The notes below the pieces were generated by a model that worked only from the letters and a program-made list of their open reading frames with translations, made no database searches and had not been told where the DNA came from. From Lachnospiraceae bacterium (GTDB taxonomy: Bacteria; Bacillota; Clostridia; Lachnospirales; Lachnospiraceae), in assembly GCA_016297945.1 (NCBI GenBank), contig JAEDFR010000074.1, forward strand, positions 1 through 11,657: DNA of 11,657 nt, read 5' to 3'. Positions 1-6,987 of the stretch are shown here, piece by piece. The first letter of the stretch is position 1. Each line of letters begins with the position of its first letter. The translations under genes and the position numbers were made by a program.

Positions 1-16
1 GTCTTTTGAATCTCAT
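1..16 (-). CDS. Possible 5' end of a downstream gene, cut by window edge
   Basis: An ATG at 16-14 on the minus strand opens a frame reading M-R-F-K-R to the window edge, 20 bases past the stop of the zinc-ribbon gene. No good Shine-Dalgarno sequence precedes it. In related genomes a TPM-domain or SPFH-type gene can follow such a zinc-ribbon gene, which is the only reason to suggest it. Five residues are too few to identify anything, so this is tentative. Confidence 0.2.
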
Positions 17-36
17 TCTCAGCGCGTTTTTCTTTA

Positions 37-1329
37 TCAGTTTTTGTTCGGCTCTATCTTTTCACGTTTTTCTGTAGTTCTGATATAGTTATCCTGTTTT
101 ACAGAAAGCTGAACCGGTTTCTTGTCATTCTGCACATAATTCATAGCTTCACTTCCTGTTCTCACAGGCTTCATAGTTGTTCTCAGAATGATATTCACAA
201 TAAAAGCTACAATTACGGAAAAAATACCAATCATCAGCAAAGGTTTAAAAGCAGTAGCTTTTACAATCAACTCCAGAATTCCAAAAGAAAGAATGAATGA
301 GCATAAAATCCACAAAATCTGTTTCATCCGGTCAATCGGAAGATTACCGGTCATTTTTCCGGTCTGTCCGTTTACGGCGAATAAAAAGTTTTGATTATTC
401 CAGTTTGTTGTTAATAACCAAACAGGCAACATTGCATATTCCTGCTTTTCTCCGGAATATCTGACACGTCTTAATAACGTTCTTTCTTGCACTTTATCAT
501 AACCGTCAACGGTTTTCTTAATCTCGCTTGCCGTTGTATTTTCTGCTCTTTTACGTGCACGCTCAATGGAATCTTCTTTTGACACATCATATTTATCAGC
601 CAGATAGCCGGGCAGATATTCCATCTCAAATTTTGTCATTTCCTTATAATCATACGGTTCAATGGAATCCATTAAATCATCCGGCATTGCCGAAGATGCA
701 TCAGTCGGAATATTAACATATTGCGCAGTACCTTTTCTATGTACCTCATAATGCTTGGTTGTTGTAATTTTTTCTGTGGACGTTTTTTTCTCACTAATCT
801 GTTCGGCATCAAAATGCATATCCGCTTCCACAGTTCCGGAATACAACCAAAACGGAACATAGATTCCTTTGATTTCATCAATATGATTATGCCCTTTAAA
901 AGTACCGGGTAACAGTACTTTCCCTTTATAGTATTTTTCCAGTTTTTCCTTGACTTCACTCTTATCAACTTTAAAAGGGATGACATATTTAGGACGTAAC
1001 ATTCCCTTAAACTTCTGTGGCATAACCGCAGGATTTCCGCAGTAAGGACAACTGGTTGCTGCGGTAGTTTCTTCACACACCATTTCCGCACCACAGGAAT
1101 TGCACTTGTATGCTTTCATACTCTCATCACCGTCTGTCCAGTAACTCTCATCCTCCGAAATAATAGGCGCGTTTGCTACCGCTTTGTTTTTCTCTTCAAA
1201 ATACTTTTTTGCTTCTTCAATTGTATAAAGAGAAGCACAGTATTCGCACTTTACTTTTCCGCTTTCCGGATCGAATTTCATCGGTCCCCCACAAGCCGGG
1301 CAAATGTACTCTGTTACCTGTTCTGTCAT
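37..1329 (-). CDS. Zinc-ribbon protein with two C-terminal membrane segments
   Basis: A 430-residue protein of unknown precise role. Two zinc-ribbon knuckle pairs are visible: Cys10/Cys13 with Cys28/Cys31, and Cys76/Cys79 with Cys94/Cys97. These resemble the TFIIB-type zinc ribbons annotated in many Firmicutes membrane-associated proteins. The middle (about 110-330) is soluble-looking and charged. Two hydrophobic segments at about 338-357 and 362-382 form a hairpin anchor, followed by a basic tail of about 48 residues. The start is fixed by AAAGGAGG seven bases ahead of the ATG. The gene has its own promoter beyond the aspS terminator, with a leader of roughly 135 bases. It could be a membrane-tethered zinc-binding scaffold; no enzymatic motif is visible and no DNA-binding role should be assumed from the ribbons alone. 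Confidence 0.85.
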   Translation of the reverse strand: MTEQVTEYICPACGGPMKFDPESGKVKCEYCASLYTIEEAKKYFEEKNKAVANAPIISEDESYWTDGDESMKAYKCNSCGAEMVCEETTAATSCPYCGNPAVMPQKFKGMLRPKYVIPFKVDKSEVKEKLEKYYKGKVLLPGTFKGHNHIDEIKGIYVPFWLYSGTVEADMHFDAEQISEKKTSTEKITTTKHYEVHRKGTAQYVNIPTDASSAMPDDLMDSIEPYDYKEMTKFEMEYLPGYLADKYDVSKEDSIERARKRAENTTASEIKKTVDGYDKVQERTLLRRVRYSGEKQEYAMLPVWLLTTNWNNQNFLFAVNGQTGKMTGNLPIDRMKQILWILCSFILSFGILELIVKATAFKPLLMIGIFSVIVAFIVNIILRTTMKPVRTGSEAMNYVQNDKKPVQLSVKQDNYIRTTEKREKIEPNKN

Positions 1330-1472
1330 GTTTGTTCCTCCTTTTACGTATGGAAATCAAATACAATGTAAAAAATATTTCCCAGTACTTTTACTTACAT
1401 CATATTATCATTTCTTAGATCATTTTTTCTTGAGACTGTTTCTTGATCACTATTTGATTATTATTCTTTATT

Positions 1473-1501
1473 ATCATACCATAAATAGCGATTTTAACCA
1501 A
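1473..1501 (-). promoter_or_regulatory. Sigma-A-type promoter of the zinc-ribbon gene
   Basis: On the minus strand a -35 TTGGTT (1496-1501) is separated by 17 bases from an extended -10, TGG-TATGAT (hexamer at 1473-1478). The predicted start near 1466 gives a leader of about 135 bases before the ATG. The leader is AT-rich and I see no riboswitch in it; an ATGTAA/TTACAT inverted repeat with a long loop is the only structure noticed. The 291-base gap 1330-1620 therefore holds this promoter, the leader and the aspS terminator. Confidence 0.6.
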
Positions 1502-1503
1502 CA

Positions 1504-1553
1504 AAAAAGAACACTTTCGACACAAAATTAACTGAATCGAAATTGTTCTTTTT
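1504..1553 (-). terminator. Long hairpin terminator closing aspS
   Basis: A 10-base-pair arm (AAAAAGAACA with TGTTCTTTTT) is followed by one mismatch and a further 6-bp arm (TTTCGA with TCGAAA) around a 16-base loop. On the minus strand the right arm ends in a run of T, as in intrinsic terminators. The same symmetry lets it act on the plus strand, but no plus-strand gene runs into it. It begins about 70 bases past the aspS stop and ends right beside the -35 box of the next gene, so it insulates that promoter from aspS transcription. Confidence 0.75.
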
Positions 1554-1620
1554 ATGCTAACTGTCCATTCATCAACAGGAAAGAAAAACTAACAAGGTTT
1601 CCTGCCTATAGATTTTTAGA

Positions 1621-3366
1621 TTAATCTCTGACCTTGATATGAACCTCTCTAAGTTGCTGCTCAGTGACCTCACCGGGAGCGCCGCACATCAAATCCTGTG
1701 CATTGCCGTTCATCGGGAAAGCAATAACCTCACGGATATTCTCTTCATTTTTTAAAAGCATGATCATACGATCAACACCGGGTGCCATTCCGGCATGCGG
1801 AGGAGCACCAAACTGGAACGCATTGTATAATGCACCGAATTTCTGTTTCAAGTCATCTTCGGTATATCCGGCAATTTCAAATGCCTTTACCATGATATCT
1901 AAATTGTGGTTACGAACAGCACCGGAAGAAAGTTCCACACCGTTACATACAATATCGTACTGATAAGCCAAAATCTCCAAAGGGTCCATATTGTTTAATG
2001 CATCCAGACCTCCCTGCGGCATAGAGAATGGATTGTGGGTAAAGATAATCTTCTTTTCTTCTTCATCGTATTCATACATCGGGAAGTCATTGATAAAGCA
2101 GAAACGGAATGCATTTTTCTCAAGTAAATCCAATCTGTTTGCAATTTCCGTACGAAGCTGACCTGCATAGTTAGCAGCTTTTGCTTCCTTGTCTGCGATA
2201 AAGAAGATGGTATCCCCTGCCACAAGACCTGCAAGCTCAGCGATTTCTGTCTTCATCTCATCCGGAATAAATTTATCAATCGGTCCCTTATAAGACATAT
2301 CATCCAAAACTTCTAAATAACCAAGACCGCCCATTCCGATGGACTGTGCATATTTTAATAATTTCTCATGCTGACCTTTGGAAAGCTTTGCATGAACGTT
2401 GATAGCACGTACTGTCTTTTTGTGAAAAGGTTTAAAAGTACATCTTTGGAAGAAATCTGTCACATCTACAATTTCAAGCGGATTTCTAAGATCCGGTTTG
2501 TCGGTTCCATATTTTAACATGGCTTCTTTATAGCTGATAACCGGATAAGGAGCTGCTGTTACTGCTGCACCCTCGGGAGCAAATTTTTCAAAAGTTGCGG
2601 TAAGGATTTCTTCGCCTGCGCGGAATACATCTTCCTGTGTTGCAAAGCTCATTTCAAAATCGAGCTGATAGAACTCGCCGGGGGAACGGTCAGCTCTTGC
2701 ATCCTCATCTCTGAAACAAGGTGCAATCTGGAAATATTTATCAAATCCGGATACCATTAAAAGCTGTTTGTACTGCTGCGGTGCCTGCGGCAATGCGTAA
2801 AATTTTCCTTTGTATTTACGGGAAGGAACGATATAGTCACGCGCACCTTCCGGAGAGGATGCACAAAGAATGGGGGTCTGAATTTCCATAAATCCCATCT
2901 CTGTCATTTTCTGACGTAAAAAGCTGATAACCTCAGAACGGAAAATGATATTATCCTTTACTTTCTTATTTCTCAAATCCAGATAGCGATATTTTAATCT
3001 GAGATCTTCACGAATTTCTTTTGAAGTCTGCACTTCAAACGGAAGCTGTTTATATACTTTTCCTAAAATCTCAACCTTATGAGCCTCTAATTCAATGGTT
3101 CCTGTCGGGATTTTGGGATTGTAGGTTTCTTCATCACGATGTTCAACCAGCCCCTCTACACTGATACAGTCTTCTTTGTTGATTCCGTCAAGCAAAGAGG
3201 TGTCTCTCATAACGACCTGCATAACACCGTACATATCTCTTAAATCGATAAACGATACACCGCCATGATCACGGATATTTTCTACCCAGCCGGCGATTTT
3301 TAATGTGCTGTTCACATCTGCTTCTGTGATTTGATTCATCGTACGGTCACGATAAATGTTTGACAT
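1621..3366 (-). CDS. aspS: Aspartyl-tRNA synthetase, bacterial type, probably non-discriminating
   Basis: Charges tRNA-Asp with aspartate in the cytoplasm, and probably also tRNA-Asn. The 581 residues match the usual bacterial length. The order is an N-terminal OB-fold anticodon-binding domain (about 1-110), a class II catalytic core with QAPQ-QYKQLLM (195-204) and motif 2 FRDEDARADR at 218-227, the bacterial GAD insertion (about 290-410), and motif 3 GAPPHAGMAPGVDR at 520-533 with its ATP-binding Arg533. The start is set by AAGGAGGAG placed ideally before the ATG at 3366; an in-frame ATG 16 codons upstream has no such site and lies next to the T-box terminator. In the anticodon domain the sequence is Asp33-His34-Gly35-Gly36; His here is typical of non-discriminating enzymes such as that of Pseudomonas aeruginosa, where discriminating enzymes usually have Leu. 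The gene is monocistronic by its own promoter, T-box and terminator. Confidence 0.97.
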   Translation of the reverse strand: MSNIYRDRTMNQITEADVNSTLKIAGWVENIRDHGGVSFIDLRDMYGVMQVVMRDTSLLDGINKEDCISVEGLVEHRDEETYNPKIPTGTIELEAHKVEILGKVYKQLPFEVQTSKEIREDLRLKYRYLDLRNKKVKDNIIFRSEVISFLRQKMTEMGFMEIQTPILCASSPEGARDYIVPSRKYKGKFYALPQAPQQYKQLLMVSGFDKYFQIAPCFRDEDARADRSPGEFYQLDFEMSFATQEDVFRAGEEILTATFEKFAPEGAAVTAAPYPVISYKEAMLKYGTDKPDLRNPLEIVDVTDFFQRCTFKPFHKKTVRAINVHAKLSKGQHEKLLKYAQSIGMGGLGYLEVLDDMSYKGPIDKFIPDEMKTEIAELAGLVAGDTIFFIADKEAKAANYAGQLRTEIANRLDLLEKNAFRFCFINDFPMYEYDEEEKKIIFTHNPFSMPQGGLDALNNMDPLEILAYQYDIVCNGVELSSGAVRNHNLDIMVKAFEIAGYTEDDLKQKFGALYNAFQFGAPPHAGMAPGVDRMIMLLKNEENIREVIAFPMNGNAQDLMCGAPGEVTEQQLREVHIKVRD

Positions 3367-3414
3367 TTTTGTCTCCTCCTTATAAAAACGAATTCTGTTT
3401 TGAACGGAGCGCAT

Positions 3415-3458
3415 AAAAAAAGTCCGTTCTGAAACATTGCTTGTCTCAGGACGAACTT
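3415..3458 (-). terminator. T-box-controlled intrinsic terminator
   Basis: A 13-base arm (3446-3458 in RNA order first) pairs with 3420-3432 with one C-A mismatch and one G-U, around a 13-base loop, and ends in seven T residues (3421-3415 on the minus strand). Its left arm lies just past the T-box core, so the antiterminator and this hairpin are mutually exclusive as in other T-box leaders. It precedes the aspS ATG by about 50 bases. Confidence 0.9.
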
Positions 3459-3619
3459 ACAGTCCGCGGTGCCACCTGAATTACTGAAAACAGTCACTCA
3501 AATCCAATTGTCCTGGCTGTTGAAGTTGTTATTCACACAGTTTCACTTTGCGAGGCTCTCACCATCCCTCACTCGCTGGGAACGATAAACTATGTTACTC
3601 GTCTTCGTCATTGCCATTT
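3415..3619 (-). promoter_or_regulatory. T-box riboswitch of aspS, specifier read as AAC (Asn)
   Basis: The leader RNA shows the standard T-box parts. Stem I base TGGC/GCCA, a kink-turn-like AATGAC region, GAAG/CUUC helix and an AGUA element on the 5' side are followed by the distal GGAUGGUGAGAGCC segment. The specifier strand reads GAAUAACAACUUC (3534-3522); the best codon reading is AAC at 3530-3528 followed by a purine. The conserved T-box core GGTGGCACCGCGG lies at 3476-3464. Its UGGC would pair with an acceptor end carrying discriminator G73, which fits tRNA-Asn and tRNA-Asp. Uncharged tRNA would stabilise the antiterminator and let aspS be transcribed. No GAC or GAT occurs in the specifier strand. 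The class of element is certain; the codon register is an inference. Confidence 0.95.
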
Positions 3620-3625
3620 GATGAT

Positions 3626-3654
3626 ATTATATAAACTCTCCTAAAAAAAGTCAA
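3626..3654 (-). promoter_or_regulatory. Promoter of the T-box-aspS transcript
   Basis: TTGACT at 3649-3654 and a perfect TATAAT at 3626-3631 are spaced by exactly 17 bases. The predicted start near 3619 falls just ahead of stem I of the T-box, which supports the call. The -35 box lies two bases from the 24-bp tandem repeat. Confidence 0.85.
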
Positions 3655-3656
3655 CG

Positions 3657-3704
3657 GCCGATTATTTGCTTGTTACGGACGCCGATTATTTGCTTGTTAC
3701 GGAC
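3657..3704. repeat. Perfect 24-bp tandem duplication upstream of aspS promoter
   Basis: Two adjacent identical 24-base units (3657-3680 and 3681-3704), each starting GCCGATTATT and ending TGTTACGGAC. No third copy is seen. The block sits between the aspS -35 box and the left end of the 227-bp palindromic element. It may be a replication-slippage duplication or paired binding sites; nothing in the sequence decides. Confidence 0.9.
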
Positions 3705-3931
3705 GTTGGATGTAAATCGTATTCTTTCATGTTTAGGTTGCGATGTATAAGTTCATCTAAATATTTTGTGATATCATTATTTTAACCGGACGCACCGGTG
3801 CAAGCGGACATCCATGTCCGACGTGCACCTTTCGCAGCATCCTTGCTGCTCATTGCTGAAACTGAACAAAATATTAAGATGAGCTAATACATCTTCACAA
3901 TAAACATGCAAGAATACGATTTACATCCAAC
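3705..3931. repeat. 227-bp palindromic, MITE-like intergenic element
   Basis: The outer arms 3705-3735 and 3901-3931 are 31 bases each and match as inverted repeats at 30 of 31 positions. Inside them, 3742-3769 and 3866-3893 pair at 25 of 28 positions. The centre holds three compact hairpins: palindrome GCACCGGTGC (3792-3801), GGTGCA...TGCACC (3797-3829) enclosing CGGACAT/ATGTCCG, and GCAGCA/TGCTGC (3834-3849). No coding frame is convincing. Size, long inverted ends and intergenic position resemble a non-autonomous transposable element or a structured dispersed repeat. No target-site duplication is evident at its borders, so mobility is an inference. It lies between the divergent promoters of aspS and the ABC-F gene. 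Confidence 0.75.
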
Positions 3932-4054
3932 TGGGTATCGAAAGAAATAGTGAGATACAAAACAAGCGTGTCCATAAACGACGAAAAAGCTATCAGAAAT
4001 AGTCGAAAGCGTGGTTTGAGATACAATCCGATAGTGAATAGACAAAACGAATAT

Positions 4055-4083
4055 TTGCTTATTATATACACTTCCTTTATAAT
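4055..4083 (+). promoter_or_regulatory. Promoter of the ABC-F gene
   Basis: A perfect -10 TATAAT (4078-4083) lies 17 bases after a weak -35, TTGCTT (4055-4060). The predicted start near 4090 gives a leader of about 50 bases ending in AAAAGGAG ahead of the ATG. The remaining 3932-4054 holds no gene that I can support; it contains two copies of GAGATACAA (3952-3960 and 4018-4026) and an AGAAATAGT repeat of unknown meaning. Confidence 0.55.
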
Positions 4084-4140
4084 TATAACGGTTTCATTTT
4101 CTTACAAGGTAAAATCAACAGCCCCAAAAGGAGAATCCCT

Positions 4141-5697
4141 ATGATACTTGAAGTAACAAATTTAAGTCACGGTTTCGGAGACCGCGCTATTTTTGATAAT
4201 ATGTCTTTTAAGCTGCTAAAAGGCGAACATATCGGATTAGTCGGTGCTAACGGTGAAGGAAAATCTACTTTTATGAATATTATTACCGGTTCACTGCCTC
4301 CTGATGAAGGAAAGGTGGTCTGGGCCAAAAATGCAAAAATCGGCTATTTAGATCAGCACACCGTCTTAGAAAAAGGCATGACCATAGGCGATGTATTAAA
4401 AAGTGCGTTTGCCAGACTTTTCGATATGGAAGCACGAATCACAGAGATTTGTGACCAGATGTCCGGTGATATTGATGAAAATACCATGAATGAATTATTG
4501 GAAGAAATGGGTGTATTACAGGACTTATTGGACAGTCATGATTTCTATGTCATAGATGCCAAGGTTGAGGAAGTAGCCAGAGCTTTTGATTTGCTGCCAC
4601 TCGGTCTTGATAAAGATGTTTCAGAGCTTAGCGGCGGTCAAAGAACGAAGGTGCTTTTGGCAAAGCTGCTTTTGGAAAAACCGGAAATATTATTACTGGA
4701 CGAGCCTACCAACTATCTGGATGCTCATCATATTGAATGGTTAAAACGGTATTTACAGGAATATGAAAATGCTTTTATCCTGATTTCTCATGATATCCCG
4801 TTCTTGAATTCAGTGGTTAACATAATTTATCACATGGAGAACTGTGCCCTGGACCGCTATGTGGGAGACTATGATAAATTTATGGAAGTATATGCCGTAA
4901 AGAAAAGCCAGAAAGAGGCAGCATACAAAAAGCAACAGCAGGAAATAAAAGAGCTAAAGGATTTTGTAGCCAGAAACAAGGCGCGTGTTGCCACAAGAAA
5001 CATGGCCATGTCACGTCAGAAAAAATTGGATAAAATGGATATTATAGAATTGGATTACGAAAAGCCAAAACCGGAGTTTTATTTTAAAGAAGCCAGAACA
5101 TCGGGCAAAACTATCTTTGAAACCACGGATTTAGTTATCGGATATGACAAGATGGCTCCTCTTTCCAAGCCCATCAACCTACGCATGGAACGTGGTGAAA
5201 AAATTGCAATCATCGGAACCAATGGAATTGGAAAAACAACATTTTTAAAGAGTGTATTGGGACTTATTCCTTCTTTATCGGGCACAGCACAACTCGGAGA
5301 CTACCTATATCCCGGTTACTTTGAACAGGAAGTAAATCCCGGAAACAATTCCTGCATTGAAGAGATTTGGGAAACCTTTCCCGGCTTTACGCAATATGAA
5401 GTGCGAAGTGCCTTAGCCAAATGTGGTCTGACCACCAAGCACATCGAAAGCAAGGTCAAAGTACTATCCGGTGGCGAACAGGCAAAAGTTAGACTATGCA
5501 AACTGCTTAATAAAGAAACCAATGTTCTTTTATTGGATGAGCCTACCAACCACTTGGATGTCGATGCAAAGGAAGAATTAAAAAGAGCCCTCACTTCATA
5601 TAAGGGCTCCATCCTGTTGGTATGTCATGAACCGGATTTTTATGACGGTCTGGTAGATAAAATCTGGAATCTGGAAGAATATTCAACTTTATCATAG
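4141..5697 (+). CDS. ABC-F family ATPase (translation-factor-like)
   Basis: A 518-residue soluble protein with two ATP-binding cassettes and no membrane segment, the hallmark of ABC-F proteins that act on the ribosome. Cassette 1 has Walker A GANGEGKST (35-43), signature LSGGQ (163-167) and Walker B LLLDEPTNYLD (184-194). Cassette 2 has Walker A GTNGIGKTT (359-367), signature LSGGE (442-446) and Walker B LLLDEPTNHLD (463-473). The charged, helical linker at about 240-315 (rich in Lys, Gln and Arg) is the P-site tRNA-interaction motif region. The overall form resembles the YkpA/YbiT branch more than classical antibiotic-resistance ABC-F proteins, but some of those belong to related groups and sequence alone does not settle this. 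The second switch histidine is in CHEPDF rather than the common SHDRxF. Start supported by AAGGAG seven bases upstream. Confidence 0.93.
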   Translation: MILEVTNLSHGFGDRAIFDNMSFKLLKGEHIGLVGANGEGKSTFMNIITGSLPPDEGKVVWAKNAKIGYLDQHTVLEKGMTIGDVLKSAFARLFDMEARITEICDQMSGDIDENTMNELLEEMGVLQDLLDSHDFYVIDAKVEEVARAFDLLPLGLDKDVSELSGGQRTKVLLAKLLLEKPEILLLDEPTNYLDAHHIEWLKRYLQEYENAFILISHDIPFLNSVVNIIYHMENCALDRYVGDYDKFMEVYAVKKSQKEAAYKKQQQEIKELKDFVARNKARVATRNMAMSRQKKLDKMDIIELDYEKPKPEFYFKEARTSGKTIFETTDLVIGYDKMAPLSKPINLRMERGEKIAIIGTNGIGKTTFLKSVLGLIPSLSGTAQLGDYLYPGYFEQEVNPGNNSCIEEIWETFPGFTQYEVRSALAKCGLTTKHIESKVKVLSGGEQAKVRLCKLLNKETNVLLLDEPTNHLDVDAKEELKRALTSYKGSILLVCHEPDFYDGLVDKIWNLEEYSTLS

Positions 5698-5715
5698 CGA
5701 GTATTTCTTTGGAAA

Positions 5716-6984
5716 TCACTTATGAATTTTCTTCCCGATACCGGGTTTCATATCAAAATATTCTGTAAAAGCGGAAAAAGCCGATGGAATTGCATAGTCT
5801 TTTTCCGTTTTTTCTTTCGTTACCCAAAAATAATCTTCTGACCATTCGTCATTTTCATTCCCAATGTTTTGATTCTGTCCATCCGGGCCATCATTTTCAT
5901 TCTGGCTGTTTTGTTGCTGTCCATTTGGATTGTTTTCGTTGCGTCCATTCCGACTGTTATTTTCATTCCGACCGTTTTCGTATTGTCCATTCCGGCTGTT
6001 ATTATCGTCTTCGGTGTTATCCTTCCAATATTCCACCGGCTCTACCAGAAGGCGATATCCGCTCATCTCCCATTCAATATGGGAAAAGATGTGTTTTGCC
6101 TTTCTTGTTTTCTGGATACGCAATGGTGCCATTCCAAAAGCCCGGACAACTGATACAGCTTCCTTTTCCGATAATTCTCCTTCATAATTGGGAAGCTCAT
6201 ACATAGCCGCCAGAAGTCCTTTTGCCGGCCTTTTATGTAGCAAAATATGTTCACCGTCTCCAACAATCAAAACTGTCTTTTTTTCAATCCGGCGAGACTT
6301 TTTAGCCGCCTTTTTGGGATACTCCTGCCATACCTTTTTTTGATGAGCCTGACACATTTTCTCCCATGGACAGTCCTCGCAGTGAGGGGCACCATTTGGT
6401 ACACATATAGTTGCACCAAGCTCCATCAATGCCTGATTGATATCCCCACTACGTCCCTGCACATCCATAAACGGAAGCAACATATCCCGCACTTCATTTT
6501 TAGCCTTCTGACTCAGAATATCTTCTTCGTACAAAATCAGTCTCGAAATAATACGAAGAACATTTCCGTCCACCGCCGGCACCGGTTCGTGAAACGCTAT
6601 GGATGCAATGGCACCCGCCGTATAACTGCCTATTCCGGATAATTGGATAATTTCATCATATGTTTTTGGAAACTCACCTTGATATTGTTCTTCAATCCGG
6701 ATGGCTGCTTTTTGCATATTGCGTATACGATTATAATAACCAAGACCTTCCCACAACTTTAAAAGACGCTCTTCTTTAGCACTTGCTAACTTATGAACAT
6801 TCGGTAATTCTGCCATAAATCGTTCATAATACGGCTTGACAGCTTCTACCCGCGTCTGCTGAAGCATGATTTCCGAAACCCAGATTTTGTAGGGATCCCT
6901 GCTACCCCGCCATGGCAATATTCTCTTATTTTGATCATACCATTTTAATAATGGTGTAATAATATCCTGTTCAATTGTTTTCAT
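5716..6984 (-). CDS. mutY: Adenine DNA glycosylase MutY
   Basis: Removes adenine mispaired with 8-oxoguanine. The N-terminal HhH-GPD domain has LPWR (23-26), catalytic Glu38 in SEIMLQQTRV, the helix-hairpin-helix LSGIGSYTAG (115-124) and catalytic Asp139 in VPAVDGNVLR. The iron-sulphur ligands are Cys194, Cys202, Cys205 and Cys211, giving C-X7-C-X2-C-X5-C, one residue longer in the first gap than the E. coli form. The C-terminal NUDIX-like domain begins near 237, with GLLAAMYELPN (256-266) and the HIFSHIEW segment typical of 8-oxoG recognition. It is interrupted by an Asn-rich insert at 322-379, so the 422 residues exceed the usual 350-370. The start ATG has only a weak Shine-Dalgarno (AGAAG). 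The gene converges on the ABC-F gene with an 18-base gap. Confidence 0.95.
   Translation of the reverse strand: MKTIEQDIITPLLKWYDQNKRILPWRGSRDPYKIWVSEIMLQQTRVEAVKPYYERFMAELPNVHKLASAKEERLLKLWEGLGYYNRIRNMQKAAIRIEEQYQGEFPKTYDEIIQLSGIGSYTAGAIASIAFHEPVPAVDGNVLRIISRLILYEEDILSQKAKNEVRDMLLPFMDVQGRSGDINQALMELGATICVPNGAPHCEDCPWEKMCQAHQKKVWQEYPKKAAKKSRRIEKKTVLIVGDGEHILLHKRPAKGLLAAMYELPNYEGELSEKEAVSVVRAFGMAPLRIQKTRKAKHIFSHIEWEMSGYRLLVEPVEYWKDNTEDDNNSRNGQYENGRNENNSRNGRNENNPNGQQQNSQNENDGPDGQNQNIGNENDEWSEDYFWVTKEKTEKDYAIPSAFSAFTEYFDMKPGIGKKIHK
5943..6003 (-). repeat. Short direct repeats encoding the Asn-rich MutY insert
   Basis: Two copies of a 19-base unit (5943-5961 and 5985-6003) match at 18 of 19 positions and are 42 bases apart. 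Related degenerate copies (CATTCCG, TGTCCAT, CATTTGG) lie around them from 5880 to 6005. They encode repeated Asn-Gly-Arg-Asn-Glu-Asn-like units in residues 322-379 of MutY. The pattern suggests growth by repeat expansion in frame. Confidence 0.7.
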
Positions 6985-6987
6985 TTC

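Noticed and set aside
672..1094. 140-codon alternative frame inside the zinc-ribbon gene
   Set aside because: Same strand, shifted frame, inside a gene with clear zinc-ribbon motifs; no start signal and an implausible composition.
3367..3414. Upstream ATG at 3414 as the aspS start
   Set aside because: It would add 16 residues with no family similarity, lies against the T-box terminator, and has no ribosome binding site, whereas the ATG at 3366 has an excellent one.
3657..3704. Start of a CRISPR array
   Set aside because: The two 24-base units are directly adjacent, with no spacer between them, and there are no further copies or cas genes.
3705..3931. Insertion sequence with transposase
   Set aside because: The element is only 227 bp, has no coding frame and no evident target-site duplication; called a MITE-like repeat instead.
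3950..4144. 64-codon frame overlapping the ABC-F start codon, possible leader peptide or small upstream gene
   Set aside because: It begins with GTG without a real ribosome binding site, and the best ABC-F promoter lies inside it, so the likely transcript would not include its start. Composition looks non-coding.
5719..5750. Terminator for the ABC-F gene within the end of mutY
   Set aside because: CCCG-ATAC-CGGG flanked by ATGAA/TTCAT can fold, but there is no T run and the sequence is explained by MutY codons.
5784..6206. Long open frames on the plus strand across mutY
   Set aside because: They are antisense to the conserved NUDIX-like part and Asn-rich insert of MutY; their His/Phe/Cys-rich translation is what the reverse of that repeat gives. 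No ribosome binding site.
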